Positions 35,014 through 47,084 of a DNA stretch of 64,000 nucleotides are shown piece by piece. Numbering within the stretch: the first letter of the stretch is position 1; the number at the start of each line of letters is the position of its first letter. The notes beneath the pieces were generated by a model, which saw only the letters and a list, made by a program, of their open reading frames with translations, ran no database searches and was not told the DNA's origin. The stretch comes from Schistosoma haematobium (lineage: Eukaryota > Platyhelminthes > Trematoda > Strigeidida > Schistosomatidae): positions 2,024,450 to 2,088,449 of the forward strand of contig NC_067200.1 of NCBI RefSeq assembly GCF_000699445.3, in the 5' to 3' direction. The position numbers and the translations under genes are program-made.

Positions 35014-35640
35014 TATTACTTACTTTCTTGCAGACTTACGCCTGTTTTGCACAATGGAGCATAGGCCACCGACCAGCGTTCTACACCCCACTCTATCCTG
35101 TGCCTTCGTTTCTAGTACCATCCAATTCTTGTCCATTTTACTCATGTCTATCTCCATTTCCCTGCCCAATGTGTTCTTTCATCTTCCTCTCCTCCTTTGG
35201 CCTTGAGGATTCTAAGTGAGAACTTGCCTTGTGAAGTAATTGGGTGCTTTCCTCAATGTGTGTCCTATACACTTCAAGCGCTTCTTCCTGAATTCCTCCT
35301 TCTTTCTAATCTTGTTTGTTCTCTCCAACAGTAGATTGTTGCTAATAATGTCCGGCCAACGGATCCGAAGTATTTTGCTTAGATAGTTGTTATCAAACAT
35401 TCCTATCTTCTGGATTACGGCATTTGTAGTTCTCCAGGTTTCCGCACCATACAGTAGAACTGTTTTGACATTTGTATTGGAAATCCTGATCTTGGTGTTG
35501 ATTGACAGTAGTTTTGAGTTCCAGATGTCCTTCAGTTGTAAATATACTCTGCCTAGAGTTCCTCTGGGGTCTACCACCGGTCCCAAGCCCGGACAAAGGA
35601 GGAGGGTTGAGCTTGAGGTAACCAACCCCATCTTGTAGAA
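35014..35640 (-). mobile_element. RTE (SR2/SjR2-like) copy with internal deletion
   Basis: On the minus strand it starts with the RTE leader (CAGG/CCGGGCTTGGGACCGG, CCCCAGAGGAACTC) and joins directly to the RT C-terminus: [75 protein letters not shown], and near 35,040-35,110 the end GLCSIVQNRRK. About 140 codons stay open (35,212-35,631). The same leader is found in the 15.3-kb copy with a different deletion joint. Fingers, palm and endonuclease are missing. Confidence 0.85.
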
Positions 35641-35649
35641 AACTAACTC

Positions 35650-36430
35650 GCTAAAACCACGCTAACCAGAAGAATTATACAAGGACGTATACTAAAGTTT
35701 ATTGTAGCCTTGGCTATACGGAAAGTGAAATCCCCTTTATGCGATCAAAAACAATTTGTCCTTATCTTTAACCTACCCTCGTAATACTCATTCATTGTCC
35801 AGAGTGGTAGTCACATTTTTTGTTGACATTAATTGCACGGACACTTAGATTCCAACCACTCACTGATGAGAAATTTTAAGGTGTGATTAAAAAGTCTCTG
35901 AAAAATTCCCATTCTTATTAAAGCATAATTAACCTGAAGAAAGAATATTCATTTCAATGAATTTCCCATCAGATTCTTTACAATTATCTCATATCCAAAT
36001 GAATAGTCCATAAAATTAACAAGATTTAAGGCAGGTTACATCATTCCATATTGTGAATATGTCACTTGACAATTGTTGTTTGTTATACATACAATCAAAT
36101 CAAATCGTTAATGTTGGAACTGACTTGAATCAGTTTATCAGTGTAATGAAATTGTGAGATAAATAAGTGATCCGAATAAATATGCTCAACGTGGGATGAG
36201 CGAGAGACAGAGAGAGAATAATGGAATCACAAATCAGAGATTACCTAATGTGTAGAATAATATGAATTAGATCAGATATAGTAAATAGGGATGGATGCTG
36301 AATAAATTTCTAAAGAAGACTGGCCAGTGTAATGATAATAATAACAATGATAAAGATAATAATAATCAATGAGATCAGATATACTAGATTTACAGCTTGA
36401 ATAATGGAAATCTACGCAGATTGAACATTG
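35650..36430. other. AT-rich spacer, no gene seen
   Basis: Short AT-rich frames only. AATAATAATAACAATGATAAAG near 36,330-36,365 is low-complexity. Confidence 0.45.
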
Positions 36431-37560
36431 TTCAATAATCATAAATGCATGGTTCATTCAACAATACGTTGAATGATACGTCGATTCCTGGAAAATTGTA
36501 TCATTCAAAGAGTATTGGTGTTATGCAGTTTATGTGATTTAGAAGTGTAATTTTTCACCAAAGTTACAATATTCTATATTTTTCCTCATTCTAATAATTC
36601 TAAACTGGAATTAATCTGGTTCTAATTGTCTACAGACTTCAATATCGTAGAGATTCACGAATAGATCTGGAACATGTCTTGATAGGTTCATAGTGGCATT
36701 TACTATCAGGATGCTATAAAAAATTGCGATTCGATCTATCACAAAGTAACACATATTTTATTATAAAGTAAAGATGAACATGATGTCCAGCTTTAATTAC
36801 ATCTGGTAAATGTGCACTACAATCAATCATCTGTTTGCTAAAATACGAATGAACAAGATGTAAGATGGTTGAATGAAATGGGTAAGTAGCTTGAAACAAA
36901 AATGTTTCTCAAGCTCACACTCGCCAATTGGAATGATATGCAGTATAGAAAGTGCAGATGATTAATATTTCACTGGAACAATTCTCCCCAAGTGTCATGG
37001 TTGACAAACGCTGGAATTCACCCATAAATTACACGACTAACCTCTTCTAAGACTGAAACCTATATGTCGCTAAATAATCCATGTTGAGTGACTTGTATTC
37101 TCCATAAAAATAGTTACCTAAGTAAGTATAAATATGTCTGTTGATATAATCTGAAGTATTTAATTTATTGTTATGACTTAAATTGACGTTGTTCTTGTCA
37201 TTATTGATTGATTTCTTTACTACTCATACAAATATCAGTAGCTTCAAACAGTGCATTGAAACACCATAGTTCCATATATGGTCTACTAATGAATACGGAT
37301 GTTCAGATTAACTTAACTATACTATTAAGATATCGTGTTCATCTTCAGATTCAAAATGATCTACGGAAAATCAATTATGAATATTGAGTGTTGTAGTGCA
37401 GCATACATGTTGGAAGTTTCATCATCCTCATCTACCGCATCAAGAGTAGTCTGGCGAGTTGTCAATCCATATTTATTGCCAGATAAGTTGAAAATCATTG
37501 TTCACTAGATGAAAGATGGTTTTGCTTATGATCAAGACACATTGAGACAAACATTTGATG
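36430..37560 (-). repeat. Inverted copy of the unit C/D left flank
   Basis: The reverse complement matches 56,153-56,810 (with GTCACTCAACATGGATTAT at 56,187) and 43,475-44,130. It contains an exon-like block on the plus strand (37,400-37,560; AAYMLEVSSSSSTASRVVWR, PYLLPDKLKIIVH-stop-MKDGFAYDQ), repeated in reverse at 43,480-43,640. The 61-codon minus frame at 36,714-36,899 has relatives at 56,371-56,553, but the similarity is at DNA level and the frame is not clearly selected. Confidence 0.7.
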
Positions 37561-38989
37561 TAAGGTATACACTGGTTGAATCTGAAGACGAATGTTAGTC
37601 ATTTCACACGACCTTACCTTCACGCAACAAAATATCCTCTTAAAATTTGGATTGGTTTATTCGAATATTCATTGTACTCTCTTTTACTGTAAGCTTAGTT
37701 AGTTCAATAATCGTTTCGAACTCCTTCGGTATGATGACATAATGTGTGTCGGTGGGATTGAAGCCAAAATCAACAAATTCTCAGTGGAACCCAGAATGAA
37801 CCGTATTTTAACAAGTGGTGAATTCTGAGTTGAAATGTATATGTAACATTCCCTATTTTGACTATCATAAAGCTGTCCTTCCAGCTCATTGATTTGTAAC
37901 GATCACATTGCAATTCACTTGATAAGATGGTATTCAACATTGCAAACTGTGATCAAATATTGAGATTGTAGAGAGACGATCTGTTGCTCAGAAGTTTGAT
38001 GTTGATGATGTCGTATCTTTTGAACTGACTTATTGATGACTTTCTACATAAAGATGGTCTCTTCCATGTTCTATGTGGCGAATGCTTAGGTTTTCTATTG
38101 CAGCACAGGCAATTCAACTCCACCACAGTGATCAGACATCGTCATTCGTTGTTCGTCTGTGTTGTTCAGTACAATTATTTTGTTTTTACTGCAGTTATTC
38201 ACTTTGCTACTTCAAACAATGATACTTCCATGCATTTTCCAGTCAAACTAATCCATCACTAAATATCTATAGATATACTTATGATAAAACATTCTGAATC
38301 TAATAATTTTAGAGTTAATTTTAGAAAACCCACACATGACATGGTTAGGAAAGAAACCATGAATCAAAAGCCTGATTTATATGGGGACATAACAGGAGCT
38401 AGACTACGGGTACTCAACATAACCGGAGTACATGGAACTACTTAATTGAGGATGTTTTTAAAACAACATTTTCACACAAACAAAATAAAAGTTCCTGTGG
38501 ATGAAAGAAACAGTGAGATGACAAAATAGAAATAGGAAAGGGGGAATAGAATAAAACAACAAAGATAACAATAACGAAGTTGAGAACGACAATGACAGCA
38601 TCGGCGCATTCACACACATGCTTATTTACGTGTTACCAGATTTAAAAGATTGGTAGTGTTTACTAATTGTAGTCAAATATGTCAGTGTGTCTGTGAGTTT
38701 GAGTGTGAGTAAGTTGGAACTAGGTGAGTTATGAATAGTAGGTAAATAACTGTGTTACTTAAATTAAAACATTCACATATGATCAGGATCACTGCATATA
38801 ATGAACATGTGCATCATTATGAATACAGTCTGTCGATCAATATTGATGTTGAGGATCATCATGAGAGGATTATCTTAATATCACTGGCAAGGCAGAAGTA
38901 TACTATTCATTATTCAGTGGATAATGCGTTGAGGTTTGAAATGAACTATATTTGATTTTAATCTCAATGTGAACAATAACACTGAAATA

Positions 38990-39062
38990 CAGAACAACTG
39001 ACTTAACGAGTCTCAAATCTGACGGAGCAGGCATCCTGGATGCTATTATTAGCCACTATCCA
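38990..39062 (+). ncRNA. Degenerate hammerhead SINE relic
   Basis: CTTAACGAGTCTCAAATCTG, then ACGGAGC and CATCCTGGATGCTATT, aligned to the Smα hammerhead. Both catalytic boxes are altered (TTAACGA for CTGANGA, CGGAG for CGAAA), so it is inactive. Confidence 0.5.
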
Positions 39063-39337
39063 TACTTAATAGAACATGTTGACGAGAAAATGGTGGGAAG
39101 AGACAAGAAAAACAGTTATTTATATGTATGATGTGTTTTCTCGTTCACAAATAATAAGGTTAACATTTGTGATGGATCCTTTTAGCATTATGATATTGAT
39201 GATGGAAATAATGAAGGGAAGGATCGAGTGGATGAAAGCTTTTAAGGACAGTGTCTAATGTGCTCTTATTAACTAAATGACAGTGAATGAATTTGATATC
39301 CAGTCGATGAAGATTTCTAATACTTTGCTTAGTCGTC

Positions 39338-39655
39338 ATGATGAATTACAATCTCGCGGTCAATCAAACGAGTTTGTTTGACAGTGATTCCTATTCTCGT
39401 GTAAATATGAATGCTGTTTCGACAAGGAATTACAAAGCAAATCACAAAGGTGAGATAAATTTTGGTAAATGTTTATCATGTGGAAAATTTCATTCTCGTA
39501 ATTCATGTGTATTTCGTAGTGCTAAATGTCTTAAATGTGGTATGATAGGACACATTCAGTCGGTATGCAAAGCTACTGTTCATTTTGCTTCAAGTAGTTC
39601 TAGATCTTGTAATTTAGATCCCAATAATTTGGCTGTTCCTAATGACCGTTCATAA
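39338..39655 (+). pseudogene. Gypsy Gag with two CCHC zinc knuckles
   Basis: A 105-codon frame contains CLSCGKFHSRNSC and CLKCGMIGHIQSVC separated by VFRSAK. These are a shortened knuckle (C-x2-C-x3-H-x4-C) and a standard one (C-x2-C-x4-H-x4-C). This two-knuckle Gag differs from the CHCC Gag at 2.5 and 7 kb and shows a second Ty3/Gypsy lineage. The N-terminal Gag is absent and the frame stops before protease. RT, RNase H and integrase of the same element resume after a CR1 insertion. Confidence 0.8.
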
Positions 39656-39779
39656 TTGTCGACCATTTCGAAAGGTAATTCTCATATTCAAAAGCGATTA
39701 TGTACATCGCTCAGTTCATGTCATAACTTTATTGTGGACACAATCAGTATAGAGTCTCTTATTCATTTGGGAACATGAA

Positions 39780-40450
39780 GTTGTGGTACGACCCACTGAA
39801 GATTCAATATTGGAGATTACTGGGCACAGACTGCCCATACGAGGATGTTGTGAATTGCTAATAAGAAATGAACTACACCCAAAAATCTTGAGACATATTG
39901 CACAACATATCGTGGCCCCACTGACTGTGATATTCAATATGTCACTTGACCAAGGTGTGTTATCAACGCGGTAAAGTGTGTCTACATGTACTTTGGGGAT
40001 TCAAAGGTTAATGGATACAACAATAGGGGAAGTGCCATTACCCGTGGTCCAGTCTCATAAGGGGGCTTCTGAAGCTGGACCTCTTTACTCTGTCTATCGC
40101 AGAATAAGGGAACATCTAATTTTGATGTACAGAATACTGAGAGATGATTTTGGATCTAACTTATTCTCTCTTTTTCACCCACTAGATCGAAACAACTCAG
40201 AGGACATAGCAGACAAGTAGAAAAGACAAGAACGAACAAAATATCCTTGGCATACAGGTTTCGAAACCGAGCCATCAATACTTGAAACCTGCTGCCCGAA
40301 GCAGTGGTCTCCGCACCTTAAATTAACTCTTTTAAGAGAAGACTGGACAGTCATAGAAGCATACTGGTAAAGGAATAACATAGGCCGTAGGTCTCCTGTC
40401 TTTACTACACATATCTGAATCTGAAATCTGAATCTGTGATGATAATTCTT
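39780..40450 (+). mobile_element. CR1-like non-LTR fragment nested in the Gypsy element
   Basis: The first part (39,783-39,965) reads LHPKILRHIAQHIVAPLTVI, FNMSLDQGVLST, the start of a non-LTR RT. After a joint near 39,970-40,070 the C-terminal end follows: RRIREHLILMYRILRDDFGS, LFHPLDRNNSE, then in another frame VEKTRTNKISLAYRFRNRAI, NLLPEAVVSAP and NSFKRRLDSHRSIL. It is an internally deleted and frameshifted CR1 copy. The Gypsy Gag lies before it and Gypsy RT after it in the same orientation, so this CR1 most likely inserted into the Gypsy element. Confidence 0.8.
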
Positions 40451-40479
40451 CATACATACTTCGTGAATTTTTAGTTAGC

Positions 40480-41960
40480 AAAACAGGACTGTGTTTACGG
40501 AAGTTGACCTAAAAGATCAATCTTCATCTATTTTGACGACAATTAACACTTCTATTGGTCTGCTCAAATACAATTTCCTTCCGCTTGGTCTAAGTTGTTC
40601 TCCAGCCATATCTTAGGAAGTTATGAATAAGGTAGTTAGTGATCTTGAAGGTATTGAAGCTTATCAAGGTGATCTCGTTGTTCATGGTTGTGCTAAGGTA
40701 GTTCATGACCAGAAACTTATTGCTTTGTTGCGTCGTTTAATTGAGAGGAATATTACAGTGAATCCGAATAAGTGCTCATTTTGTGTATCTAGTTTCGAAA
40801 GTCTTGCATACTTAGTTGATGGTAATGGTTTTAGACCAGATATGAAACGACTAGCGCCACTTACAAATCCACTGTCTCCAAAAAGTCTTACAGAACTACA
40901 TTCACTAGTAGGTGCTCTTCAGCACTATCCCCGTTTTATTCTTATTTTTCTTGTCGTGCAATTTTTTGTTTAATATTTTCACATCCAATTCATTCAAACG
41001 GTGTGAGGATCAAGGGTCATGCTTTTAAAGTCTACTAAAGTTTCCTCAAAGTGATGCTGTTCTTCGAACTTATTCCCCTAGTATATATTCTGTGCTTATT
41101 ACTGATGCATCACCTGTGAGTATGGGCGCTGTTTTGGAGCAGAAATGTAAATCAGTTATTTTTGATTCACGCGAAGTTGTTGTTACTGAACAAGGTTATT
41201 CACAAACTCAGCGAGAAGCATTCGCTGTGTGTTGAGCTGCTAAAAGACTTCATAAATATTTATTCGGAAAGAAATTCACTGTTGTTACTGAACATGAAGC
41301 TTTAAAGTTTGTTTGTCATCCTGAAAAATCCTTAGTACGCTCCTCAGATGCTATGTTTCAACGATGGAGTATTGCTTTGAGTGCATATGACTATACAGTT
41401 CAGTACAGAAGTGAAAGCAAATTCAACACGTTGACTACATTTCTCGACAATAATTACAAGATAGTGTGTTTGTTAGTGCGACCTTCACCAGTGGGACGTC
41501 CAGGTCTCATAAGAGAAACTCGTAGATATTTTGGAAGTATACTTAGGGCTATACGGAAAGGCTGGAATGCTAAACGTAGATTGCCTGTCTATTTATCAAA
41601 GCGCAATGAGCTATCCACTATTCATGATGGTATTTTATGTTTAAATGATCGTGTTGTTATTCCTCCTTCACCGCGTAGATCTGTCGTTGAAGATCTTCAT
41701 AGTGGAAATCGTGTTGAGAAAATGAAGTCCTTATCGAGACTAACATGTTGATGGCCAGAGATAAACGCAGATATGTCGTACAGCAAACAACTTTGAAAAA
41801 TATTATCAGTTGAGAAAACAGCCTTTGAAGTGGACCCCATAACCAGTATTTGAGGTCTGGCAGAGAATTCATGCAGACTACTGTGGTACATTTCTTGGCA
41901 AGTACTATGCACTTGTAGTCATTGATTCTTTTTCAAAGTTTCAACATCGAACTAAGGTGC
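40480..41960 (+). pseudogene. Second-lineage Gypsy pol (RT, RNase H, integrase)
   Basis: RT: VFTEVDLKDQSSSILTTINT, LLKYNFLPLGLSCSPAIS, VVSDLEGIEAYQGDLVVHG, LNPNKCSF-type NPNKCSFCVSSFESLAYLVD, ELHSLVGALQHYPRFI. The catalytic YQDD reads YQGD. RNase H: VLITDASPVSMGAVLEQK, VFDSREVVVTEQGYSQTQRE, AVVTEHEALKFV. Integrase: DRVVIPPSPRRSVVEDLHSG, RLTC-stop-WPEINADM, ADYCGTFLGKYYALVVIDSF near 41,875-41,925, where it ends. Several stops and frame changes occur. It resembles the K02A2.6-type Gypsy pol of flatworms. Inactive on sequence grounds (lost RT Asp, truncated integrase). Confidence 0.88.
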
Positions 41961-41969
41961 CGTATTAAG

Positions 41970-42765
41970 TAGCTTTTTCAATTCTTCGCTTTCACGATAA
42001 AGTTCAACTGAAGAAAACCAAACTAAATCAATTCAATCGATAACGGGAATGACGTCGAGTAAAATTAATTCACTGAACACTTCATCAACACAAGATAGTG
42101 ATGTAAGTTTTTTCGTTCCTTCAAAACAACCAAATGTTCTACTGAATCATTCTCATAAGTAGCCTTGACATTTTAGTTAAACATTTTCCCGAATGTTTTC
42201 TTTTTCCAGACCAAGTCATAGAACAGTGTTGAATAATTTTTGGAGAAAGCGACAACTATGGCGATTTCACGTACCGTAAACGTGGTTAAAACGGTAATGG
42301 TTTCTAATTGTTTTCTGTTATCAACTAGATGTCAGCTTCATTTCAACTTCGCTAAAATAGTTTAATTAAGTGACTTTGGATAAACTACACCTGAGCACCA
42401 AAATCCCGACTGGATAATAGGAATTACGTCATCAAAATTAGTATCTTGTTCGCTAAAACGTTTTTGCAAAACTTCAACGTAACTCTATGGCTTCTTACCC
42501 TATAAAACAGTCAATTCTCGATGATTTATTTCAATCGGTGTCTGAATAAAATTAAATTAATCAAAATGACGCCCAAATGACAGTGATCAAATCGACATTT
42601 TTACTGATTACGATTGTGTATGTCACAAATCTAGCTATGACGCATACACCAAGCAATAAACTGATAGAATCGTAACAGTGCAAATGCTGACTAGTGATTC
42701 AATAAAGGTTTAAATTAAAACATGTTGTTCTCTGTGGTTGAAATTGAATTTTAACAACTTGTGGG
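41970..42765. other. Spacer, no gene seen
   Basis: Short frames only, with no motif recognised on either strand. Confidence 0.45.
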
Positions 42766-43440
42766 CTTACTTATGTACTTACTTACGCCTTTTACTCCTC
42801 GTGAAGGAGCATAGGCCGCTCACCAGCATTCTCCATTCAACCCTGTCCTGAGCAATACTTTCTAGCTCTTTCCAGTTCTTATTAATCCTTTTCACATATG
42901 ATTCTTTTCTCGACGTAATGTTTTCTTTGGCCTTTCACTATTCTGCTTCTCTTCAAGTTTCCAAGTTACGGAATGCCTCGTGCTGCTGATCGACGGCTTG
43001 CATAATGTATTTTCTATTCATTTCCATCTTTTATTCCGATTTTCCTCTTCATCTGAAAACTGGCGTGTTCTCTCCAAAAGACGGCTGTTGCTGATGGTAT
43101 CTAGTCAATGGATGTTGAGTATCCTGCGTAGACAACTAGTATTAAAGAATTGAACGTTCTTGATGTTGGTTGTTGTAGTTCTCCAAGTTTCAGCTCCGTA
43201 CAGTGCAGCCACCTTGAAGTTCGTATTGAAGATCGTGACTTTGATATTGGTTGAAAGTTGTTTTGAGATGCATAGATTCTTAAAGTGTAGGAATGCCGCC
43301 CTTTATTTGCCAATCATCGCTTTTACATCTGCATCTGATCCTCCTTGTTCAACGCTGATGCTTCCCAGGTATGTGAAGGATAATACATCTTCCAGAGTTT
43401 CGCTATCAAGTGTGATTGAAATGGTGTTCTAAATGTTGTA
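42766..43440 (-). mobile_element. 5'-truncated RTE (SR2/SjR2-like) copy
   Basis: Minus-strand RT C-terminus in broken frames: ITLDSETLEDVLSFTYLGSI, SVEQGGSDADVKAMIGK-stop, [36 protein letters not shown], and [20 protein letters not shown] with KRRK-stop. It ends in a short TAAG/TACA tail at about 42,766-42,785. At least four stops. It is closer to the 10-kb copy than to the 15- and 35-kb copies (SGLCS and the TAAG tail). Confidence 0.85.
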
Positions 43441-44234
43441 TTTGGAAATCTTGGTTTTCTGGCTGAATGTATATTGATCATAAGCAAAACCATCTTTCAT
43501 CTAGTGAACAACGATTTTCAACTTATCTGGTAATAAATATGGACTGATAACTTGCCAAACTGCTCCTGGTGCGGTAGATGAGGATGAAGGATCTTCCAAC
43601 ATGTATGCTGCGCCACTACACTTAAAATTCTGAATGATTTTTCGTAGATCATTTTAAATCTGCAGATGAACACGACATCTTAATAGTACAGTTGACTTAA
43701 TCTGAACATTTCATTCAACCATCTTACATGTTGTTCATTCATATCTTAGCAAACAGACGATTGATTTTAGTACACATCTACTAGATGTAATTAAGGCTGG
43801 ACATCATGTTCATCTTTACTTTATAATAAAATATGAGTTACTTTGTGAAAGATCAAATCGCAATTTTCGAAATCATCTTGATCATTAATGCCACTATGAT
43901 TCTCTTAATAAATATTCCAGATCGATTTGTGACTCTCTACAATATTGAAGTCTGTAGGCAATTAGAACCAGATTAATTCCAGTTTAGAATTATTAGAATG
44001 AGGAAAAATATAGAATATTGTGACTTTGGTGAAATATTACACTTCTAAATCACATAAACTGCATAACACCAATACTCTTTGAATGATACAATTTTCCAGG
44101 AATCGACGTATCATTCAACATATTGTTGAATGAACCAGACTTTTAAATGATGACTGGATAGCAAAATATCACAGTGTCTAATCTGTGTGGATTTCGATTA
44201 TTCAAGACATAAATGAAACTAAGTGAATATTACG

Positions 44235-44385
44235 ATGCCGCTTGAAACGAACGATACTGGGTTCGAGACATGGAGGGAACATCAATTCTGGAATGCAGGT
44301 ATATCTAGCTGACGAGTGACAAATAGGGAGAAACGTGCATCATGGATTCCATTACTAGTCACCAGCCATCTTTCCTGATGAACAC
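44235..44385 (+). ncRNA. Smα-like hammerhead SINE relic in unit C
   Basis: The pol III box B GGGTTCGAGAC (44,249) lies in the tRNA-like head. CTGACGA at 44,309-44,315 fits CUGANGA and GAAAC is at 44,330-44,334. Between them GTGACAAATAGGGA keeps the AAATA loop but no longer pairs. Downstream GGATTCCATTACTAGTCACC matches the strand that closes stems I/III in Smα. Both catalytic boxes are intact and stem II is lost, so weak or no cleavage is expected. The orthologous copy is at 56.9 kb. Confidence 0.72.
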
Positions 44386-45184
44386 TGAGTTATATTGCAT
44401 GACAGCTAGATGAGGACAGACGAACCTATTGTATTCGGAATTCGAAATCGGACAATCTTCTAGTACAAATGTATCATTAATTTATACAAACGCCATGGAC
44501 CTGTAAATCGTATGCTATGAGGAATAAGATTGACAAAACATTGAGAATTCTGTCTGATTCATCGCATTGAATATAACATAAAATCAAGTTCTATCAAAGT
44601 AATATTGATTACTTCTTCTTCAATCTCAGTGTAAACAACGTGTTTGTCTAATGAACAAAAACATATTTCTGTTGACCTCTTTTGTTTATAGAATCAGCCA
44701 TGATTATACTTTGTTATCATTTATCACCTCATTACATCTCATTATTCAAATTATATAATGATGTCTATAGCGCATTCTTTTTTTAATGAGCGTTATATGA
44801 ATGTTGGTTAGAATAAAACAACATCGTTTTCTAATGATATGTTGTTTATTTGTCTGATAATCACCGACATACAAAGATCAAAGATGAGTGAAATTCTCAT
44901 TTTACAAATTATTACTACTTTTCTCGAAAGAAGATTATATGAAAGCAATATTTTTGTTTGTCAATTCATAGATGATCTTGCTCCAGCTATGAATAAACAC
45001 TCCAATCATTTACTATCTCAGTTGTATTGTTCAACTAACGTCATATTTTAGGATAAGGATAAGTCTTCCTTGTGATTCCTGTTTTCGTACACTGACAGAT
45101 TTACATACACTGGCTGAATTGTATAGCGCAAAGCATGAAGTGTATCTCTCTGGTGATGTGAATTTAAACTACTATGGTGAATAC

Positions 45185-45300
45185 GACGGTGCTTGAATCC
45201 ATGTATCAATCTGGGCTAGGCCACCATTCAAAACTTAGAAGCACTGGATGGCCGTCTAGTATATACTCATGAATCCGAATGTTAACACTACTGCAATCTC
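45185..45300 (-). mobile_element. SINE tail (minus strand)
   Basis: The reverse complement reads CTAGACGGCCATCCAGTGCT, then TGGTGGCCTAGCCC, the 3' part of the hammerhead-type SINE. A partner lies at about 57,865-57,965, duplicated with the unit. Confidence 0.6.
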
Positions 45301-46197
45301 AACGGATACCCACTCTGACAATATTATAATGCTGTTTAAAAACCTTTATTTAAACTGAAAGGATAACAGCTATGATACTTTACAAAACTAGTTATTTTCA
45401 CTTTAGGAATGATGATCTGAGTGCTCATTATTGAAGCGGTTATTTCATAATAATGAGTTATGTTGTCCAGTGTTAATATCCATCGTTAGAACCTGCTAGA
45501 ATATCACGCACTGTATGTGAATGAGTATATCAGTTTGAGAATAATGTTATACTTTGAACAAACTTCCATTGAGGAGGTAGCCGTACAGCCTGAAGCTCAT
45601 TGTACTTATAAAGAACTGTTGAATTCTCTGTTTGGATATTGCCTGTGGCACCTTGTAATCTAACAGTTATATACAACTATTCATAGACGTTCGATTGTCA
45701 AAAGTGTTTATGAAACGATTTTCTTGAACAAAAGATTGAGTATGTTGATGTTAGCGTTCAATGGTGCCTGAATTAATACTGACCGCTCAACGAATTGTTA
45801 ATGTACTTTACTTGACAGCTTTTTCGAATAAAGAAGGATAGTTGTTCTAGTCAACACAATGTGAACTTCACGAGTATCTTCCTGCGGAAATATTTCCATA
45901 GTATTTATAGATGGAATATTTCACAGTCAGTGGTATGGATGAAAATTCAAACGGTGTTCACATCTAACTTCATCCACTCCACGACATTGCGCGACCATCT
46001 ACCATTGTTTTTGATAAGTAAATGCCTCACACTGAACACAGTTGAACTCTTCTGGAATGAAAGAACAATCAAGTTAGTAAGAATCAACTGACGGAAGACA
46101 TGCAAGTGAAGTGTGGGATGTATGGTTTTTATATTAAATGAAGACACTCTGTGATTCTGCAACTAACAATAAACTGATCATTCACATCTGAGTTCTC

Positions 46198-46220
46198 ATT
46201 CACTCACTCACTCACTCACT
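46198..46220. repeat. (ACTC)n microsatellite
   Basis: About five ACTC units (CATTCACTCACTCACTCACT) immediately before the 46.2-kb direct repeat. Confidence 0.75.
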
Positions 46221-46497
46221 ACAAAGAGTAATAGTTGGTGTCAAATCTGATAAACGTCTGTGCAGAAGAATCCGAAGAAAGACGTACTTCAAATCAGCTT
46301 CTCTGCACACTTTAGAACAATGAGCTTGACTAAAAAATATCTTCAGCATCACCTGTGATGTGCGTTGGCTTCAACAAATGGGAATTCAACGTTGAGGTAT
46401 GAGTTCTTATTCATTCAGAGCACTTAACGCAATCAGCCATGAAATGTTCAATCAAAGCATCGGAATCTTCTTTGAAAGTTATTGAAGGCAGGTTTAA
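46217..46497 (-). repeat. ~280-bp direct repeat carrying Gypsy RT relic, copy 1
   Basis: Nearly identical to 47,229-47,505 (TCAAATCTGATAAACGTCT through GGAATCTTCTTTGAAAGTTA). Reverse-strand reading gives the start of a Gypsy RT palm (VCREVDLKYVFLRILLHRRL). Not present in unit D, so it was gained by unit C alone. Confidence 0.8.
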
Positions 46498-46934
46498 TTT
46501 GTGATTTTGTAAAGTCAAAGTTTTGTATAAAATAACGAGACTGCATACTGCGTTTGTCAACAATCGAATTATGAAACGAACCGAAAGAGGTAAATAATCA
46601 CCCTTTTATGTGGAAATAAGACCTTGGGCATCATGATTAGATGTGGATTATTATCAACAAAATCTCCAATGTTATAAGAATTTAGTAACGGGTTTGGAAT
46701 CATCATTAACGAAATGAACAGTAGTTTAACATACCATCATAATATGTTTATTCTTGTCACATTTCAAGCATTCAGCATCACGGAGAATGAATGACATTTG
46801 TGAATGCAGACTGCCACAGGACAAATATTTATCATGTCTGTGTTCACCTTAATATATATTACATTGAAGTTGCTTGTAGGAGCCAGTGGGTATCCATACT
46901 GAGTTTGAAATAAACTATATCGAGTATGAGTATA

Positions 46935-47035
46935 GCAGTGACATATCAACTCTGTGATGCAGGTTCAGCTAGCTAACGAGTCTCAAACGTGACGAAGTGA
47001 CGCGTGTCATGGATTTCATTGCTGGTCACTAACAA
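46935..47035 (+). ncRNA. Hammerhead SINE relic in unit C, second subfamily
   Basis: CTAACGA (from CTGANGA), a still pairable stem II (GTCTCAAACGTGAC), GAAG (from GAAA), then CGCGTGTCATGGATTTCATT and GCTGGTCAC. Both catalytic boxes carry one change, so it is inactive. The partner is at 59.2 kb. Confidence 0.62.
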
Positions 47036-47084
47036 ACTTTGCTTTTATTTTTTGTGACCTTATAATAATATTGTAGCAACTTGC

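Larger units (their letters stand above)
43475..45345. repeat. Left part of unit C (segmental duplicate of 56.2-58.0 kb)
   Basis: 43,700-45,345 runs parallel to about 56,400-58,020, including TCGACGTATCATTCAA, the hammerhead SINE, CTAATGAACAAAAACATATTT, and GATACCCACTCTGACAATAT. The shift is about 12.68 kb. Its first part also matches 36.4-37.5 kb in reverse. No long gene frame is preserved. Confidence 0.8.
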
